Counted from the stretch's first letter, positions 43,174-53,156 are shown. The stretch is DNA of 64,000 nt from Pseudarthrobacter defluvii (GCF_030323865.1 NZ_CP066362.1:1302001-1366000); one strand, 5' to 3'. Notes: generated by a model not told the origin, from the sequence alone. Translations and numbers: made by a program.

Positions 43174-44061
43174 ATGACCTCAAGCGACGATGCTTTGCAT
43201 GCTCCCGACAGCCCATACCGGGCGGCAGGTTCCCTGGCCGGACGGACCATCCTGATCTCCGGCGGCAGCCGCGGAATCGGGCTCGCCATTGCTAAAAGGG
43301 CGGCCCGCGACGGCGCCAACATCGTCCTCCTGGCCAAGACGGGGGAGCCCCATCCCAAGCTGGAGGGCACCGTCTACACCGCTGCCGAGGAACTGGTGGC
43401 GGCGGGCGGACAGGCGCTGCCCCTGGTAGGGGACGTGCGCAGGGATGAAGACGTGGCCGGTGCCGTGGATGCGGCGCTGGAGCGGTTTGGCGGCATCGAC
43501 GTCGTCATCAACAATGCCTCAGCCATCGACCTGTCCACCACTGACACCGTCGACATGAAAAAGTACGACCTGATGCAGGACATCAACGTCCGCGGCACCT
43601 TCCTGCTGTCAAAGCTGGCTCTGCCGGCGCTCCGTGCCTCGGAACAGGGCCACATCCTCACCCTCTCACCGCCGCTGAACCTGCACCCCTCCTGGGCGGG
43701 GAAGCACCTTGCGTACACCATGGCCAAATACGGGATGAGCCTGACTACGCTGGGCCTGGCCGAGGAGCTGAAGGCGGACGGGATCCGGGTCAACTCCCTG
43801 TGGCCGTGCACCCTGATCGATACCGCGGCCATCCGCAACATGCCCCACGGCGAAACCATGGTCATGGCCGCGCGCGGCCCGCAGATCATGGCCGACGCCG
43901 CCCACGCCGTCCTGACCGGAGCCAACCTTGGTGCCGGTGCCCCGCCGTCGGGCAACTTCTACACGGACGAGCAGGTCCTTGCCGCTGCAGGCGTGACGGA
44001 CTTCCGCCCCTACACCCTTGGAGCGCCCGAGGACCAGTTGGTTCGGGACATCTTCCTGTAA
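43174..44061 (+). CDS. Short-chain dehydrogenase (HSDL2-like)
   Basis: A 295-residue NAD(P)-dependent SDR. The cofactor motif is SGGSRGIG, with NNASAI as the NNAG counterpart and YTMAKYG as the catalytic YxxxK. Distinctive segments such as HILTLSPPLNL place it in the HSDL2-like group. Substrate unknown; acyl or fatty-acid metabolism is suggested by the divergent carboxylase gene, which is inference. The ATG at 43174 has TACAGT exactly six bases upstream, hence a likely leaderless start, and it shares its promoter region with two palindromes. Confidence 0.86.
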   Translation: MTSSDDALHAPDSPYRAAGSLAGRTILISGGSRGIGLAIAKRAARDGANIVLLAKTGEPHPKLEGTVYTAAEELVAAGGQALPLVGDVRRDEDVAGAVDAALERFGGIDVVINNASAIDLSTTDTVDMKKYDLMQDINVRGTFLLSKLALPALRASEQGHILTLSPPLNLHPSWAGKHLAYTMAKYGMSLTTLGLAEELKADGIRVNSLWPCTLIDTAAIRNMPHGETMVMAARGPQIMADAAHAVLTGANLGAGAPPSGNFYTDEQVLAAAGVTDFRPYTLGAPEDQLVRDIFL

Positions 44062-44102
44062 CGACGCCACCGGCGCGGTACTGCGCTCGGTAGGATTTAG
44101 GT

Positions 44103-45011
44103 ATGGACGACGCACACGCACCGGGCACCCCCTTGAACCGAGGGGACCTGGCAGACCAGCGTTTCCTGTCCGCCACCGGGATACCCCGGATCGACGTGGT
44201 TGACTCAACCGGCTCCACCAACGCGGACCTCCTGCGCGGTGCCACGGTGGATCCGGCGGACTGGCCTGACCTCTCCGTCCTGACTGCCGAGTATCAGACT
44301 GCAGCCAGGGGCCGGCTGGAACGGCACTGGGAAGCTCCGCCGCTGAGTTCGGTGTCCGTCTCGGTGGTCCTGCGCCCGGTCAACGCGGACGGACGGCCGT
44401 TGCCTACCCAGAGCTACTCCTGGCTCTCCCTGATCGCAGCCCTCGCGCTGCGCGAGACCCTCCTGGAAACCGCCGGCATCCCGGCCGAGCTCAAATGGCC
44501 TAATGACGTCTTGGTGCGCGGCAGGAAGATCGCCGGCATCCTGGCGCAGCTTGGACCGATGGCGGACGGCAACGTGCCCCCCGTCATTCTGGGCACGGGC
44601 CTGAACGTCACCCTGCGCGAAAGCGAACTGCCCGTTCCCACCGCTACCTCCGTGGGCCTCGAAGGTGGCCGCACCACCGACCGCACCGCGCTGCTGAAGA
44701 GCTACCTGTCCCACTTTGCGGTCCTGTACCGCAGTTTCTGCAATGCCGACGGCGACCCCACAGCAGGCTTGGCGGGCGGGCCGTCCCTGCACAAGAGGGT
44801 GGAGGCCGTCATGGTCACGCTGGGCAAGCAGGTGCGCGCCCAGCTTCCCGGCGACCACGAGATCATCGGACATGCCTCCCGGCTGGACGACTACGGCTCG
44901 CTGCTGGTGCTGGACCGCGACGGGCGCGAGCACGTGGTGACTGCCGGGGACGTGGTGCACCTGCGGCCATGGACAGCGCCGGATGCACCGGACCAAGGCG
45001 GTTATGCGTAA
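44103..45011 (+). CDS. birA: Biotin-[acetyl-CoA-carboxylase] ligase
   Basis: A 302-residue biotin protein ligase. The adenylate-binding motif is RGRLERHW (69-76), the biotin-site motif KWPNDVLVRGRKIAGIL starts at 131, and LGTGLNV follows. There is no N-terminal winged helix, so it is a monofunctional ligase rather than a repressor. Its substrate is presumably the BCCP domain of the nearby carboxylase alpha subunit (Lys568). The ATG has TAGGAT exactly six bases before it, so it is probably leaderless. Its stop overlaps the start of the PH-domain gene. Confidence 0.93.
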   Translation: MDDAHAPGTPLNRGDLADQRFLSATGIPRIDVVDSTGSTNADLLRGATVDPADWPDLSVLTAEYQTAARGRLERHWEAPPLSSVSVSVVLRPVNADGRPLPTQSYSWLSLIAALALRETLLETAGIPAELKWPNDVLVRGRKIAGILAQLGPMADGNVPPVILGTGLNVTLRESELPVPTATSVGLEGGRTTDRTALLKSYLSHFAVLYRSFCNADGDPTAGLAGGPSLHKRVEAVMVTLGKQVRAQLPGDHEIIGHASRLDDYGSLLVLDRDGREHVVTAGDVVHLRPWTAPDAPDQGGYA

Positions 45012-45603
45012 AACCCTCGTTCCCGGGGAGCAGGTCATCGTCACAACCCGCCCGCAGCCCAGGAGGCTGGCCGGGGCTGCCGTGGCCTTCGTACTGGCCC
45101 CGGCGCTGGCCGCCTATGCCAGCGCCTGGATTACCCGCGGCGGCGCCGCGCGCCTGGCCCCCGCGCTCGGCCGCCAGTGGACGCCGTGGCTCGTCACCGC
45201 CTGTGTCCTCGCGGCCGCAGCGGTATGGCTGGGCTACTGCCTGCCCAGGCTGCTCCGCTGGCAGGGCACGCGCTACACGCTGACGAGCCAGCGGATGGTG
45301 GCCCGGTACGGTCTGCTGAACCGGCGGGACCAGCAGGTGAACCTCGCTGCCGTCCGTAATCTGACGGTCCACGAATCCGTGCCGCAGCGACTGGTGCGCT
45401 CCGGGAATATATCCTTGGAAACCGGGTACCAGGGCGTGGTGACCTTTCGCGACGTGCCTGAGGTTGCAAGGTTCCGCGACTTTATCCTCGATGCCATCGG
45501 GGAATTGCCGGATGAAAGCGGAGCCCAGCCGGGCGGCGCGACGTATTACCCCGCCGGTGCGTTTCCGGAGGATATGAGAGAAGGTGGACGGGATGACCGA
45601 TGA
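45004..45603 (+). CDS. Membrane protein with bacterial PH (DUF304) domain
   Basis: A 199-residue protein with two membrane helices (about 20-41 and 56-77), then a bPH2/DUF304 domain recognised by RYTLTSQRMVARYGLLNRRDQQV and ISLETGYQGVVTFRDVPEV. The ATG at 45004 overlaps the end of birA by eight bases; an in-frame ATG at 44983 is less well placed. Its own end overlaps the cyclase gene by 11 bases. The birA-PH-cyclase trio is thus a tight operon. The function is unknown. Confidence 0.82.
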   Translation: MRKTLVPGEQVIVTTRPQPRRLAGAAVAFVLAPALAAYASAWITRGGAARLAPALGRQWTPWLVTACVLAAAAVWLGYCLPRLLRWQGTRYTLTSQRMVARYGLLNRRDQQVNLAAVRNLTVHESVPQRLVRSGNISLETGYQGVVTFRDVPEVARFRDFILDAIGELPDESGAQPGGATYYPAGAFPEDMREGGRDDR

Positions 45604-46837
45604 GGACCAGCAGGAACGCGTCGACAGCATCGCACCCGGCACCGCCGCCTTTGATCCTGCCGCTTTTGAATCCGCCGCCTATCAGCCTGCCGCTTCTGAT
45701 TTTCGCGCCGGCTCCTCCGCCGACCCGTCGGAAGCCGGGCCCGCCCTCGATCCGGTCATGCCCGCCGTCGACCGGCACCCGCCCACCGGCGCCATGTCCG
45801 CCGAACGCCTGGCCATGAAGGCACTCGAGTCGCGCCTGCTGGGCGGGGAACGCAAGCTCCGCCGTCGTGAAGTTGCCGCCGGCGCGGGCCTCTCCCTGCT
45901 CTCCGCCCGCAAACTCTGGCGCGCCCTGGGTTTCCCGAACTTCGGCGACGAGGACGTTGCCTTCACCGAGCGCGACCAGGCAGCCCTGTCCACCGTGGTG
46001 GACCTGGTCCGCGCCGGCAAGCTCACGGAGGAGGCAGCCATTTCGGTCACCCGTTCGATCGGGCAGATGACCGACCGGATGGTGGTCTGGCAGATCGAGG
46101 CCCTGGTGGAGGACATGGTCCACGAACAGGGCGTTACGGATGCGGTGGCCCGCAAGCGGCTGGTCAACGAGCTCCCGGCGCTGGTGGACGCGCTCGAGGA
46201 AGTCCTGGTCTACTCCTGGCGGCGCCAGCTCAATGCCGGCGTCCAGCGGCTCGCCGTCCGCGCCGAGGCCGGCCTGCAGGCGAGCGAAGAAGGCCGGGAA
46301 GGCGACGAGGACGACGCGCCGCTGCCCCTGGCCCGCGCCGTGGGCTTCGCGGACCTGGTTTCCTACACCAGCCTGTCCCGCCGGATGAACGAAAAAACGC
46401 TCGCACGGCTGGTCCAGCGCTTCGAGAACAAGTGCGCCGAGATCATCTCCGTGGGCGGCGGACGGCTGGTCAAGACCGTGGGCGACGAAGTCCTCTATAT
46501 CGCTGAAACCCCTGCGGCCGGCGCCGAGATCTCCCTGGCACTCGCCGAGGCCTTCACCGAGGACGAGATCCTCCCGGAAGCCCGGGTGGCCATGGTCTGG
46601 GGCAGGATCCTGTCGCGCCTTGGTGACATCTACGGACCCACCGTCAACCTCGCAGCACGCCTGACCACCCTCGCCGATCCCGGCACCGTCCTGGTGGACT
46701 CCATGACCGCCTCTGCACTGGAGCACGACGAGCGGTTCGTGCTGATCCCGCAGGACCCCGAAAACGTCCGCGGGTTCGGCGAGATCAACCCGGTACGCCT
46801 TACCCGCGGCCGCGGCAAGGGCCTGGTGCTGGACTAG
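45593..46837 (+). CDS. Class III adenylate cyclase with Rv1264-like N-terminal domain
   Basis: A 414-residue cyclase. The catalytic domain starts near 247: metal ligands Asp254 (GFADLVSYT) and Asp298 (KTVGDEV), ATP-selective Lys294 and Asp345 (LGDIYG), and transition-state residues Asn352 and Arg356 (VNLAARL). All are present, so it should make cAMP. The region 68-235 is a helical domain (REVAAGAGLSLLSARKLWRALGF, FTERDQAALSTVVDLV) like the pH-sensing autoinhibitory part of mycobacterial Rv1264. The first 65 residues are low-complexity Ala/Pro. GTG at 45584 is an alternative start. Confidence 0.88.
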   Translation: MTDEDQQERVDSIAPGTAAFDPAAFESAAYQPAASDFRAGSSADPSEAGPALDPVMPAVDRHPPTGAMSAERLAMKALESRLLGGERKLRRREVAAGAGLSLLSARKLWRALGFPNFGDEDVAFTERDQAALSTVVDLVRAGKLTEEAAISVTRSIGQMTDRMVVWQIEALVEDMVHEQGVTDAVARKRLVNELPALVDALEEVLVYSWRRQLNAGVQRLAVRAEAGLQASEEGREGDEDDAPLPLARAVGFADLVSYTSLSRRMNEKTLARLVQRFENKCAEIISVGGGRLVKTVGDEVLYIAETPAAGAEISLALAEAFTEDEILPEARVAMVWGRILSRLGDIYGPTVNLAARLTTLADPGTVLVDSMTASALEHDERFVLIPQDPENVRGFGEINPVRLTRGRGKGLVLD

Positions 46838-46926
46838 GCCATGGTGAATCCGCTGTTTGCGGTGTTGCCGGTGTCCTTGTAACCATTTATCCACTTGTTG
46901 GGGAATTAGCGGTACTGTTGTGCTGC

Positions 46927-46946
46927 CCGGCTTCCACGGAAGCCGG
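46927..46946. promoter_or_regulatory. Inverted repeat in the leader of the first giant gene
   Basis: CCGGCTTCC-AC-GGAAGCCGG, perfect nine-base arms, 40-60 bases before the ATG at 46986. It is not followed by T residues, so an operator or RNA hairpin is more likely than a terminator. The second giant gene has no equivalent. Confidence 0.45.
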
Positions 46947-46985
46947 AATCCGGCTGTGAGCCTGAAATCTGGGGAGATTCAACGA

Positions 46986-49900
46986 ATGAAACGTCGGGGA
47001 CAAACGCGCGCCCAAAGCACTGTTACCGGCATGCCCAAGCGCCGGTTTTCGCGCCCGCGGTGGTTCCCGGGTACTGCGTTTGGTGCTGTGGTGGCTGTGG
47101 TGGTGACGGGTGCTGTGTTGTATCCGGGGTTTAAGACCACTGAGGTGGAGTTGAATGACGGTGGCGTGTGGGTGGTGTCGAAGTCGAAGAATGCTGTGGG
47201 GCGGTTGAATTATCCGTCGCGGGTGTTGGATGGTGCGGTGACTCCGGCGTCGACGACGTTTGATGTGTTGCAGCATGCCGGTGAGGTGTTTGTTGATGAT
47301 GAGACTGGTTCGACGTTGAATCAGGTGTCGCCGGCGAATATGCGTCTTGGTGGGGATAAGCAGTTGCCGGGGGCGGCGGATGTGAGTTTTGGGGCGCGGA
47401 CGATTTCGGTGACGGATGCGGCGTCGGGGAAGGTGTGGGCAGTGTCGCCGTCCACGGTGAATGGTTTTGACAAGGAAGCGTCGGAGCCGGTGATGGTGGG
47501 CTCGGCGGGGATTGTGTCGGCTGTTGGTTCTGATGACCGGATTTATTCTGCGGATCCGAAGACCGGGGCGGTGACGGTGACGGGGGTGGATGCTGATGGT
47601 GCGGTGACGTCCTCGGAGTCCAGTGTTTGGGATGGGCTTAAGGGTGCCGGGGATTTGCAGATGACGGTGGTGGGGGACCGGCCGGTGGTGTTGGATGCTG
47701 CGGCGGGGAACCTGTTTTTGCCCGGCGGTAAGAAGTTGGCGTTGGAGGACGCGCGGGAGGCGAAGCTTCAGCAGGCGGGGCCGGGTAGTGATGTTGTGGC
47801 GGTGGCGACGCGGAAGGCGTTGTTGGAGCAGCCGTTGGATGGCGGTACGGCGAAGACGGTGGGCTTTGATGGTGAGGGTGTGCCTGCTGCGCCGGTGCAG
47901 TTGGGTGGGTGTGTGCATGCGGCGTGGTCGGGTGCGAACAAGTATGTGCGGGATTGCACCAATGATGGGGACGATAAGAAGGTGGACGTGCCCAAGGCGA
48001 GTGCGTCGCCGTCGTATGTTTTTCGGGTGAACCGGGACCTGGTGGTCCTGAACGATGTGAACTCCGGGAATGTGTGGTTGGTGAACCAGAACATGCAGCT
48101 GGTCAACAACTGGGACGACGTCATCCCGCCCAAGGAAACCTCCGACGACGCCGACAAGGACTCCGCCGACGAAGTCCAGCAGACCGTCCTGCCGGACCGC
48201 ACCAAGCCCAACAATGCCCCGGTGGCCAAACCGGACCAGTTCGGCATCCGCGCTGGAAAGACAACCATCCTGCCCGTGCTGGACAACGACTCCGACCCCG
48301 ACGGCGACGTCCTCACCGTTCGTACCCCCGAAGGGGTCAAGTCCGGTGCCGTGTCACCCATTTACGGGTCCACGGGACTGCAGATCGCCGTGCCCGCAGA
48401 CAAGACAGGCAGCGAGACCTTCAAGTACACGGTGGACGACGGCCGCGGCCTCTCCGCCTCGGCGGACATCACCCTCAACATCGTTCCGCCCGGCACCAAC
48501 ACCCCGCCGCGGCAAAAGCCCAACCGGAACACCACGTTGGTGGTCCAAACAGCCAAAGCCGTGACGCAAAACATCCTTCCGGACTGGATGGACCCCGACG
48601 GCGACGACCTGTTCGCCGTGTCCGTGACCAGCAGCGACCCCCTGGACCAGGCCCGCATCCGGCCCGACGGCCAGCTGACCTTCCAGGATTCCGGCTCCGG
48701 TCCCGGCCGGAAGGTCCTGACCGTGTCGGTCTCGGACGGACAATCCACTGCCGAGGGCAAGGTCACCGTGGACGTCAGGAGCCCTGGCGCCCTGCCGCCC
48801 GTTGCCAACGCCGACCATGTGGTGGCAGTTGCCGGTACCGACACGGTGATCACCCCGTTGAAGAACGATTCCGATCCCCAGGGCGGGACTTTGCGGCTTG
48901 CCCAGGCCAGTCCCGACGCTGAATCCTCTGCCACCCTCAACCCGGACCAGCAGACCTTCACGTTCAACTCCCGCACGATCGGGGCGCACTACGTCACCTA
49001 CCTGGCGACCAACGGCCCCGCCAGTGCCCAGCAGCTGGTACGCGTGGACGTGGTGCCGGGCACCGATGAGGGAGCGCCCGTTGCCGTCCGCGATACGGCG
49101 CTGCTGCCCACCGGCGGCGACGTCCTGGTGGACGTCCTTGGCAACGACTCCGACCCCTCGGGCGGCGTCCTGGTGGTGCAGTCCGTGACGGCCGACGCCG
49201 GGCTGCCGGTGAGTGTCGCGGTGCTCGACCACTCCGTAGTGAGGATCACCGACCTCCGCGCAGAAGGCCAATTGACTGTCCGCTACACCGTTTCCAACGG
49301 CCGCTCCTCCGCTACCGGAGAGATCTCGGTGCTGATGGTTCCCGCGCCGGCCAAGCTCCAGGCACCCCAGGCAAAGCCGGACGAAGCCACGGTCCGGGTA
49401 AACGACGTCGTCAGCATCCCTGTCCTGGCCAACGACACAGATCCCAACGGCTCCAAACTCACACTCCTGCCCGATCTTGCCCAGCAGCCGGACGCCGCTG
49501 ACGGCCGCATGTTCGTGGCAGGCGACCAGCTCCGGTTCATCGCCGGACCCGAGGCTAAGACCGTCTACGCCATCTACAAGGTGCAAAACGCGTCCGGCCA
49601 GGTGGACTCCCAGCAGGTCACCATCCGCATCCGGGCCCGCGACGACGACCGGAACACCCGGCCCGAGCCCCGTAACCTGACCGCCCGGGTGGTGGCTGGG
49701 ATGACAGTCAAGGTACCGGTGCCCCTGGACGGCATCGACGCCGACGGCGACTCCGTCCAGCTCATCGGCATCGACAAGGCGCCCGCCATGGGAACAGCCG
49801 TGGTCCGGGACGGCTACCTGGAATTCACCGCCGCGGGAGATGCCGCAGGCACCGACAGCTTTACCTACCGCGTCCGCGACCGGATCGGCGCCGAGAACAC

Positions 49901-52900
49901 CGGCACCGTCATTGTGGGCATCGCCCCGCCGGAAGCCAACAACCAAAAACCCATCGCCGTGGACGACGCCGTCGACGTTCGGCCCGGCCGCAAAGTGGCC
50001 GTGGAGGCCGTGGCCAACGATTCAGACCCCGACGGCGATCCCCTCAGCCTGGTTTCCGACGGGTTCGAGGCCGCACCCGAACTGCAGGTCGAGGCCACGG
50101 ACGGAGCCAAGGTACTCTTCACCGCACCCGCGGCCGCAGGCAATGAAAGCATCAGCTATCGCATCCAGGACGACAAGAAGGCCTCCGCCAGTGCCGTGAT
50201 CCGGATCCGCACCAGCCCGGACGCGGAGCTCAAACGTCCCGTGGCCAAGGATGACCGGGTGACGGTTGCCGAAACCCTTGGCAAGACCGCAGTGGATGTC
50301 CCCGTCCTGAAGAACGACTCCGATGCCGACGGCGTGGCCGCAGACCTCAACATCAGCCTGCCCGACGGCAACCCCAATGCCCGCGTGGGCGGCTCCGGCA
50401 ACGTCGTGGTGACGCTGACCCCGGAGGACCAGCTCATTCCCTACACGGTGACCGACGTTGACGGCCTGACCTCCACGGCCCTCATGTGGATCCCCGGCCA
50501 GGGCGCGCAGTACCCCACCCTGGCCAAAACGGAGCCGGTGGAAGTCATGTCCGGCAAGGACATCACCCTGGACCTCGCCGAATACGTCCGGGTCCGCAAC
50601 GGCCGTACCGCCAGGGTCACTGTGGCTGATTCCGTCCGGGTCCAGGGCGGTTCACCGGAGGGCGTCATCCAGTCCGACGGCAAGGCCCTGCGCTACACCG
50701 CGAAACCCGATTATGTGGGCCCCGGCTCCATCACCTTCGAAGTGACGGACGGCTCCGGACCGGACGACGGCGACGGCCTGAAAGCCACGCTGGTGATCAT
50801 CACCAAGGTGATCCCGGACCCCAACGCCAACCACCCGCCCACCTTCAGTGGCACCTCCGTGGATGTCCCGAAAGCCGAAACGGCAACGATTGATCTTGCC
50901 GGACTGGCCAAGGACGTGGACGAAAGGGACAAAGACAACCTCCGCTTCGAACTGGACGGAACGCTTCCCGCCGGGTTCAACGCAAAGGTCGACGGCGCCA
51001 CGCTCGCCATTACTGCCGACGGTTCCCTTGGCATCGGCGTCACCGGAAACATCCAGGTGAAGGTCACCGACGGCAGGTCACCCGCAGTGGGCGCCACGAT
51101 CACGGCCCGCCATGTCGCCTCCAACCGGCCCCTGCCGGTGGCCAACGATGACGTGGTGGACAAAGCCAACGCCGGCAAGACGGAACAGGTGAATGTCCTG
51201 GCCAACGACTTCAATCCGTTCGCGGACACACCCCTGCGGATCGTTGGCGCCACCGTGGAGACGGGGGCCGCGGCCGGGCAGCCGGCGGTAGCAGGAGACA
51301 GCATCAGTGTTACCCCGGCTGACGGATACAAGGGCGTCATGGTGGTCCGCTACACAATCGCCGACAAGACGGGCGACCTGTCCCGCCAGGTCGACGGACG
51401 CCTGCGGCTCACCGTCCGCGGCAAACCCGACGCACCATCGGCGCCCAGCGCCACCGACGTCCGCAGCCGCACCGCCGTGCTCAAGTGGGCGCCGCCCTCG
51501 GACAACGGCGCCCCGATCACCGGGTACACCGTCCGTTCGAACAACGGCTTCGAACAGAAGTGCCCCACCACCACCTGCACGTTAAGCGGGCTCACCAACA
51601 ATGTGAAGTACGTGTTCACGGTCCTGGCCACCAATGAAGTGGGGGACTCGCAGGCTTCACCGCAGTCCAACGAGATCCGGCCCGACGAAAAACCTTCGCC
51701 GCCTGAGGCGCCCACGGTCAAAGCCGGCGACAAGACCATGGCGGTCACCTGGCCCGCGGCCAAGTCCGAGGGCTCGCCGGTGAAACACTACAACCTGGAG
51801 ATTTCCCCACCGCCGGCCAGTGGAGTTGCGGTCAAGAACGAGGTCGCCGGGCTGAACTACACCTGGACCGGCCTCACCAACGGCGTGAAGTACAAGGTGC
51901 GCGCGCAGGCTGTCAACGAGCTCGGCCCCTCCGACTGGGGGACCTATTCGGCCGAAGACAACCCGGCCGGCGTTCCGGCGGCACCTGCCGCCCCGTCATC
52001 CGCCGTCGCATCATCCGTGGGCACCCAGAACCAGCTCAGGGTGTCATGGGCAGAACCCAACACCAACGGCGACCCCATCAGCACCTACTACGTCACCATG
52101 AGCGGCGGCAACGCCGCGGACCAGACGCAGGCTGTCCCGGGCAACGTCCGGACTGCCAACTTCACCGCCAATAACTCCGAGGCCGCCTATACCTTTACGG
52201 TGCAGGCGGAGAACAAGGCCGGCAAGGGAGCGGTCAGTCCGCCCTCGGCACCCCGCCGTGCCACCGGCAAGCTGTCTCCGGTCTCCGGTGTCACGGCCAC
52301 GCCGGCGAACACCGGGGGAGCGGGCCGCGCCGTGACGGTGGACTTCCGCAGGCTGACCGCCGCGGAACGCAACGGCTCCGCCGAGAACGAAGTCAGCTAC
52401 ACGTACAACGCCAGCAACGGCGCCCGCGGGCCCATCACACCCGGGCAGACCATCAGCGGCTTCAGCAACGGCACCGCCGTCAGCATCACCGTGATCGCCA
52501 ACTCCACGGTGGCGCCGAGCTCGGACAGCAGTGCACCAGCCACCACCACGCCCTACGGATCCCCGGGCACGCCCTCGGCTTCCGGGCAGGACGGAGCCGT
52601 CAACCAGAAGTCGGCCACCCTCAACTGGTCCTCACCGTCCACCAGCACCAACGATGTGGCGCAGACCAAGATCAGGATCAACAACGGCGGGTGGGAGAGC
52701 GTTGCCCCCTCCGGCACCAGAACTGTCAACACGGCAAACTTCGGGGACACCGTCACCATTGCCGTCCAGACCTTCAACTCCATGGGTACCGGCAGCGCAG
52801 TGGTCACGGCCAGCGCCAACGCGGGCAAGCAGGGGCTCTGGGAAACCAGGATCAAGACTTCCGACCCCAACTTCGTCCGGAGCTGCACGTTCACCCTGGG

Positions 52901-53156
52901 CGGCTCCAACTACCGGCCAAGTCCCTACTTCGACTGTGACGGCGTCAATGCCGACAGCCCGCCGTGGTTCTACAAGGCAGACCAGGACCGCATCATGGTG
53001 GCGTGCTACATCGACCAGAGCGATAACTGGTCCGGCAACGGCATAGTCCGCTGGTGGCGCGTGGAATCGGGATCGGCCCGCAACGTCGGCCGGTACGTCA
53101 TTGCCGGCCACACCACGCTTGCGGACCCTGCATCGCTGGGAGCACCGCATTGCTGA
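46986..53156 (+). CDS. Giant Ig-like/fibronectin-III surface protein, paralogue 1
   Basis: A 2056-residue protein. A basic N-terminal 28 residues precede one membrane anchor (about 29-50). Residues 55-380 are a beta-propeller-like region with two cysteines. Then come about ten cadherin/Ig-like modules marked by NDSDPDGD-type calcium motifs (DNDSDPDGDVLTV, ANDTDPNG, ANDSDPDGDPLSL), three fibronectin type III domains (TAVLKWAPPSDNGAPITGYTV, GSPVKHYNLEIS, LRVSWAEPNTNGDPISTYYV), further beta-sandwiches and a C-terminal four-cysteine domain. It is probably anchored outward as an adhesin or envelope scaffold. ATG at 46986 has GGGGAG upstream. Bases 47070-48119 are nearly identical to the next gene. 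Confidence 0.87.
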   Translation: MKRRGQTRAQSTVTGMPKRRFSRPRWFPGTAFGAVVAVVVTGAVLYPGFKTTEVELNDGGVWVVSKSKNAVGRLNYPSRVLDGAVTPASTTFDVLQHAGEVFVDDETGSTLNQVSPANMRLGGDKQLPGAADVSFGARTISVTDAASGKVWAVSPSTVNGFDKEASEPVMVGSAGIVSAVGSDDRIYSADPKTGAVTVTGVDADGAVTSSESSVWDGLKGAGDLQMTVVGDRPVVLDAAAGNLFLPGGKKLALEDAREAKLQQAGPGSDVVAVATRKALLEQPLDGGTAKTVGFDGEGVPAAPVQLGGCVHAAWSGANKYVRDCTNDGDDKKVDVPKASASPSYVFRVNRDLVVLNDVNSGNVWLVNQNMQLVNNWDDVIPPKETSDDADKDSADEVQQTVLPDRTKPNNAPVAKPDQFGIRAGKTTILPVLDNDSDPDGDVLTVRTPEGVKSGAVSPIYGSTGLQIAVPADKTGSETFKYTVDDGRGLSASADITLNIVPPGTNTPPRQKPNRNTTLVVQTAKAVTQNILPDWMDPDGDDLFAVSVTSSDPLDQARIRPDGQLTFQDSGSGPGRKVLTVSVSDGQSTAEGKVTVDVRSPGALPPVANADHVVAVAGTDTVITPLKNDSDPQGGTLRLAQASPDAESSATLNPDQQTFTFNSRTIGAHYVTYLATNGPASAQQLVRVDVVPGTDEGAPVAVRDTALLPTGGDVLVDVLGNDSDPSGGVLVVQSVTADAGLPVSVAVLDHSVVRITDLRAEGQLTVRYTVSNGRSSATGEISVLMVPAPAKLQAPQAKPDEATVRVNDVVSIPVLANDTDPNGSKLTLLPDLAQQPDAADGRMFVAGDQLRFIAGPEAKTVYAIYKVQNASGQVDSQQVTIRIRARDDDRNTRPEPRNLTARVVAGMTVKVPVPLDGIDADGDSVQLIGIDKAPAMGTAVVRDGYLEFTAAGDAAGTDSFTYRVRDRIGAENTGTVIVGIAPPEANNQKPIAVDDAVDVRPGRKVAVEAVANDSDPDGDPLSLVSDGFEAAPELQVEATDGAKVLFTAPAAAGNESISYRIQDDKKASASAVIRIRTSPDAELKRPVAKDDRVTVAETLGKTAVDVPVLKNDSDADGVAADLNISLPDGNPNARVGGSGNVVVTLTPEDQLIPYTVTDVDGLTSTALMWIPGQGAQYPTLAKTEPVEVMSGKDITLDLAEYVRVRNGRTARVTVADSVRVQGGSPEGVIQSDGKALRYTAKPDYVGPGSITFEVTDGSGPDDGDGLKATLVIITKVIPDPNANHPPTFSGTSVDVPKAETATIDLAGLAKDVDERDKDNLRFELDGTLPAGFNAKVDGATLAITADGSLGIGVTGNIQVKVTDGRSPAVGATITARHVASNRPLPVANDDVVDKANAGKTEQVNVLANDFNPFADTPLRIVGATVETGAAAGQPAVAGDSISVTPADGYKGVMVVRYTIADKTGDLSRQVDGRLRLTVRGKPDAPSAPSATDVRSRTAVLKWAPPSDNGAPITGYTVRSNNGFEQKCPTTTCTLSGLTNNVKYVFTVLATNEVGDSQASPQSNEIRPDEKPSPPEAPTVKAGDKTMAVTWPAAKSEGSPVKHYNLEISPPPASGVAVKNEVAGLNYTWTGLTNGVKYKVRAQAVNELGPSDWGTYSAEDNPAGVPAAPAAPSSAVASSVGTQNQLRVSWAEPNTNGDPISTYYVTMSGGNAADQTQAVPGNVRTANFTANNSEAAYTFTVQAENKAGKGAVSPPSAPRRATGKLSPVSGVTATPANTGGAGRAVTVDFRRLTAAERNGSAENEVSYTYNASNGARGPITPGQTISGFSNGTAVSITVIANSTVAPSSDSSAPATTTPYGSPGTPSASGQDGAVNQKSATLNWSSPSTSTNDVAQTKIRINNGGWESVAPSGTRTVNTANFGDTVTIAVQTFNSMGTGSAVVTASANAGKQGLWETRIKTSDPNFVRSCTFTLGGSNYRPSPYFDCDGVNADSPPWFYKADQDRIMVACYIDQSDNWSGNGIVRWWRVESGSARNVGRYVIAGHTTLADPASLGAPHC
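47070..48119 (+). repeat. 1.05-kb direct repeat with foreign codon usage, copy 1
   Basis: Matches 53362-54411. From 47070 to 48049 (980 bases) I find no difference; the two mismatches are at 48050 and 48053, then identity resumes to 48119. Only 3 of the first 40 codons end in C, against 24 of the 40 codons starting at 48120. The repeat is in the same frame in both genes. Confidence 0.92.

Noticed and set aside
46887..47918. Arg/His-rich minus-strand frame found nearly identical again at 53098-54210
   Set aside because: The repetition is caused by the identical DNA block; the peptide is extremely basic with no fold-like pattern, and no ribosome-binding site is seen. It did help confirm that the block is identical at the DNA level.
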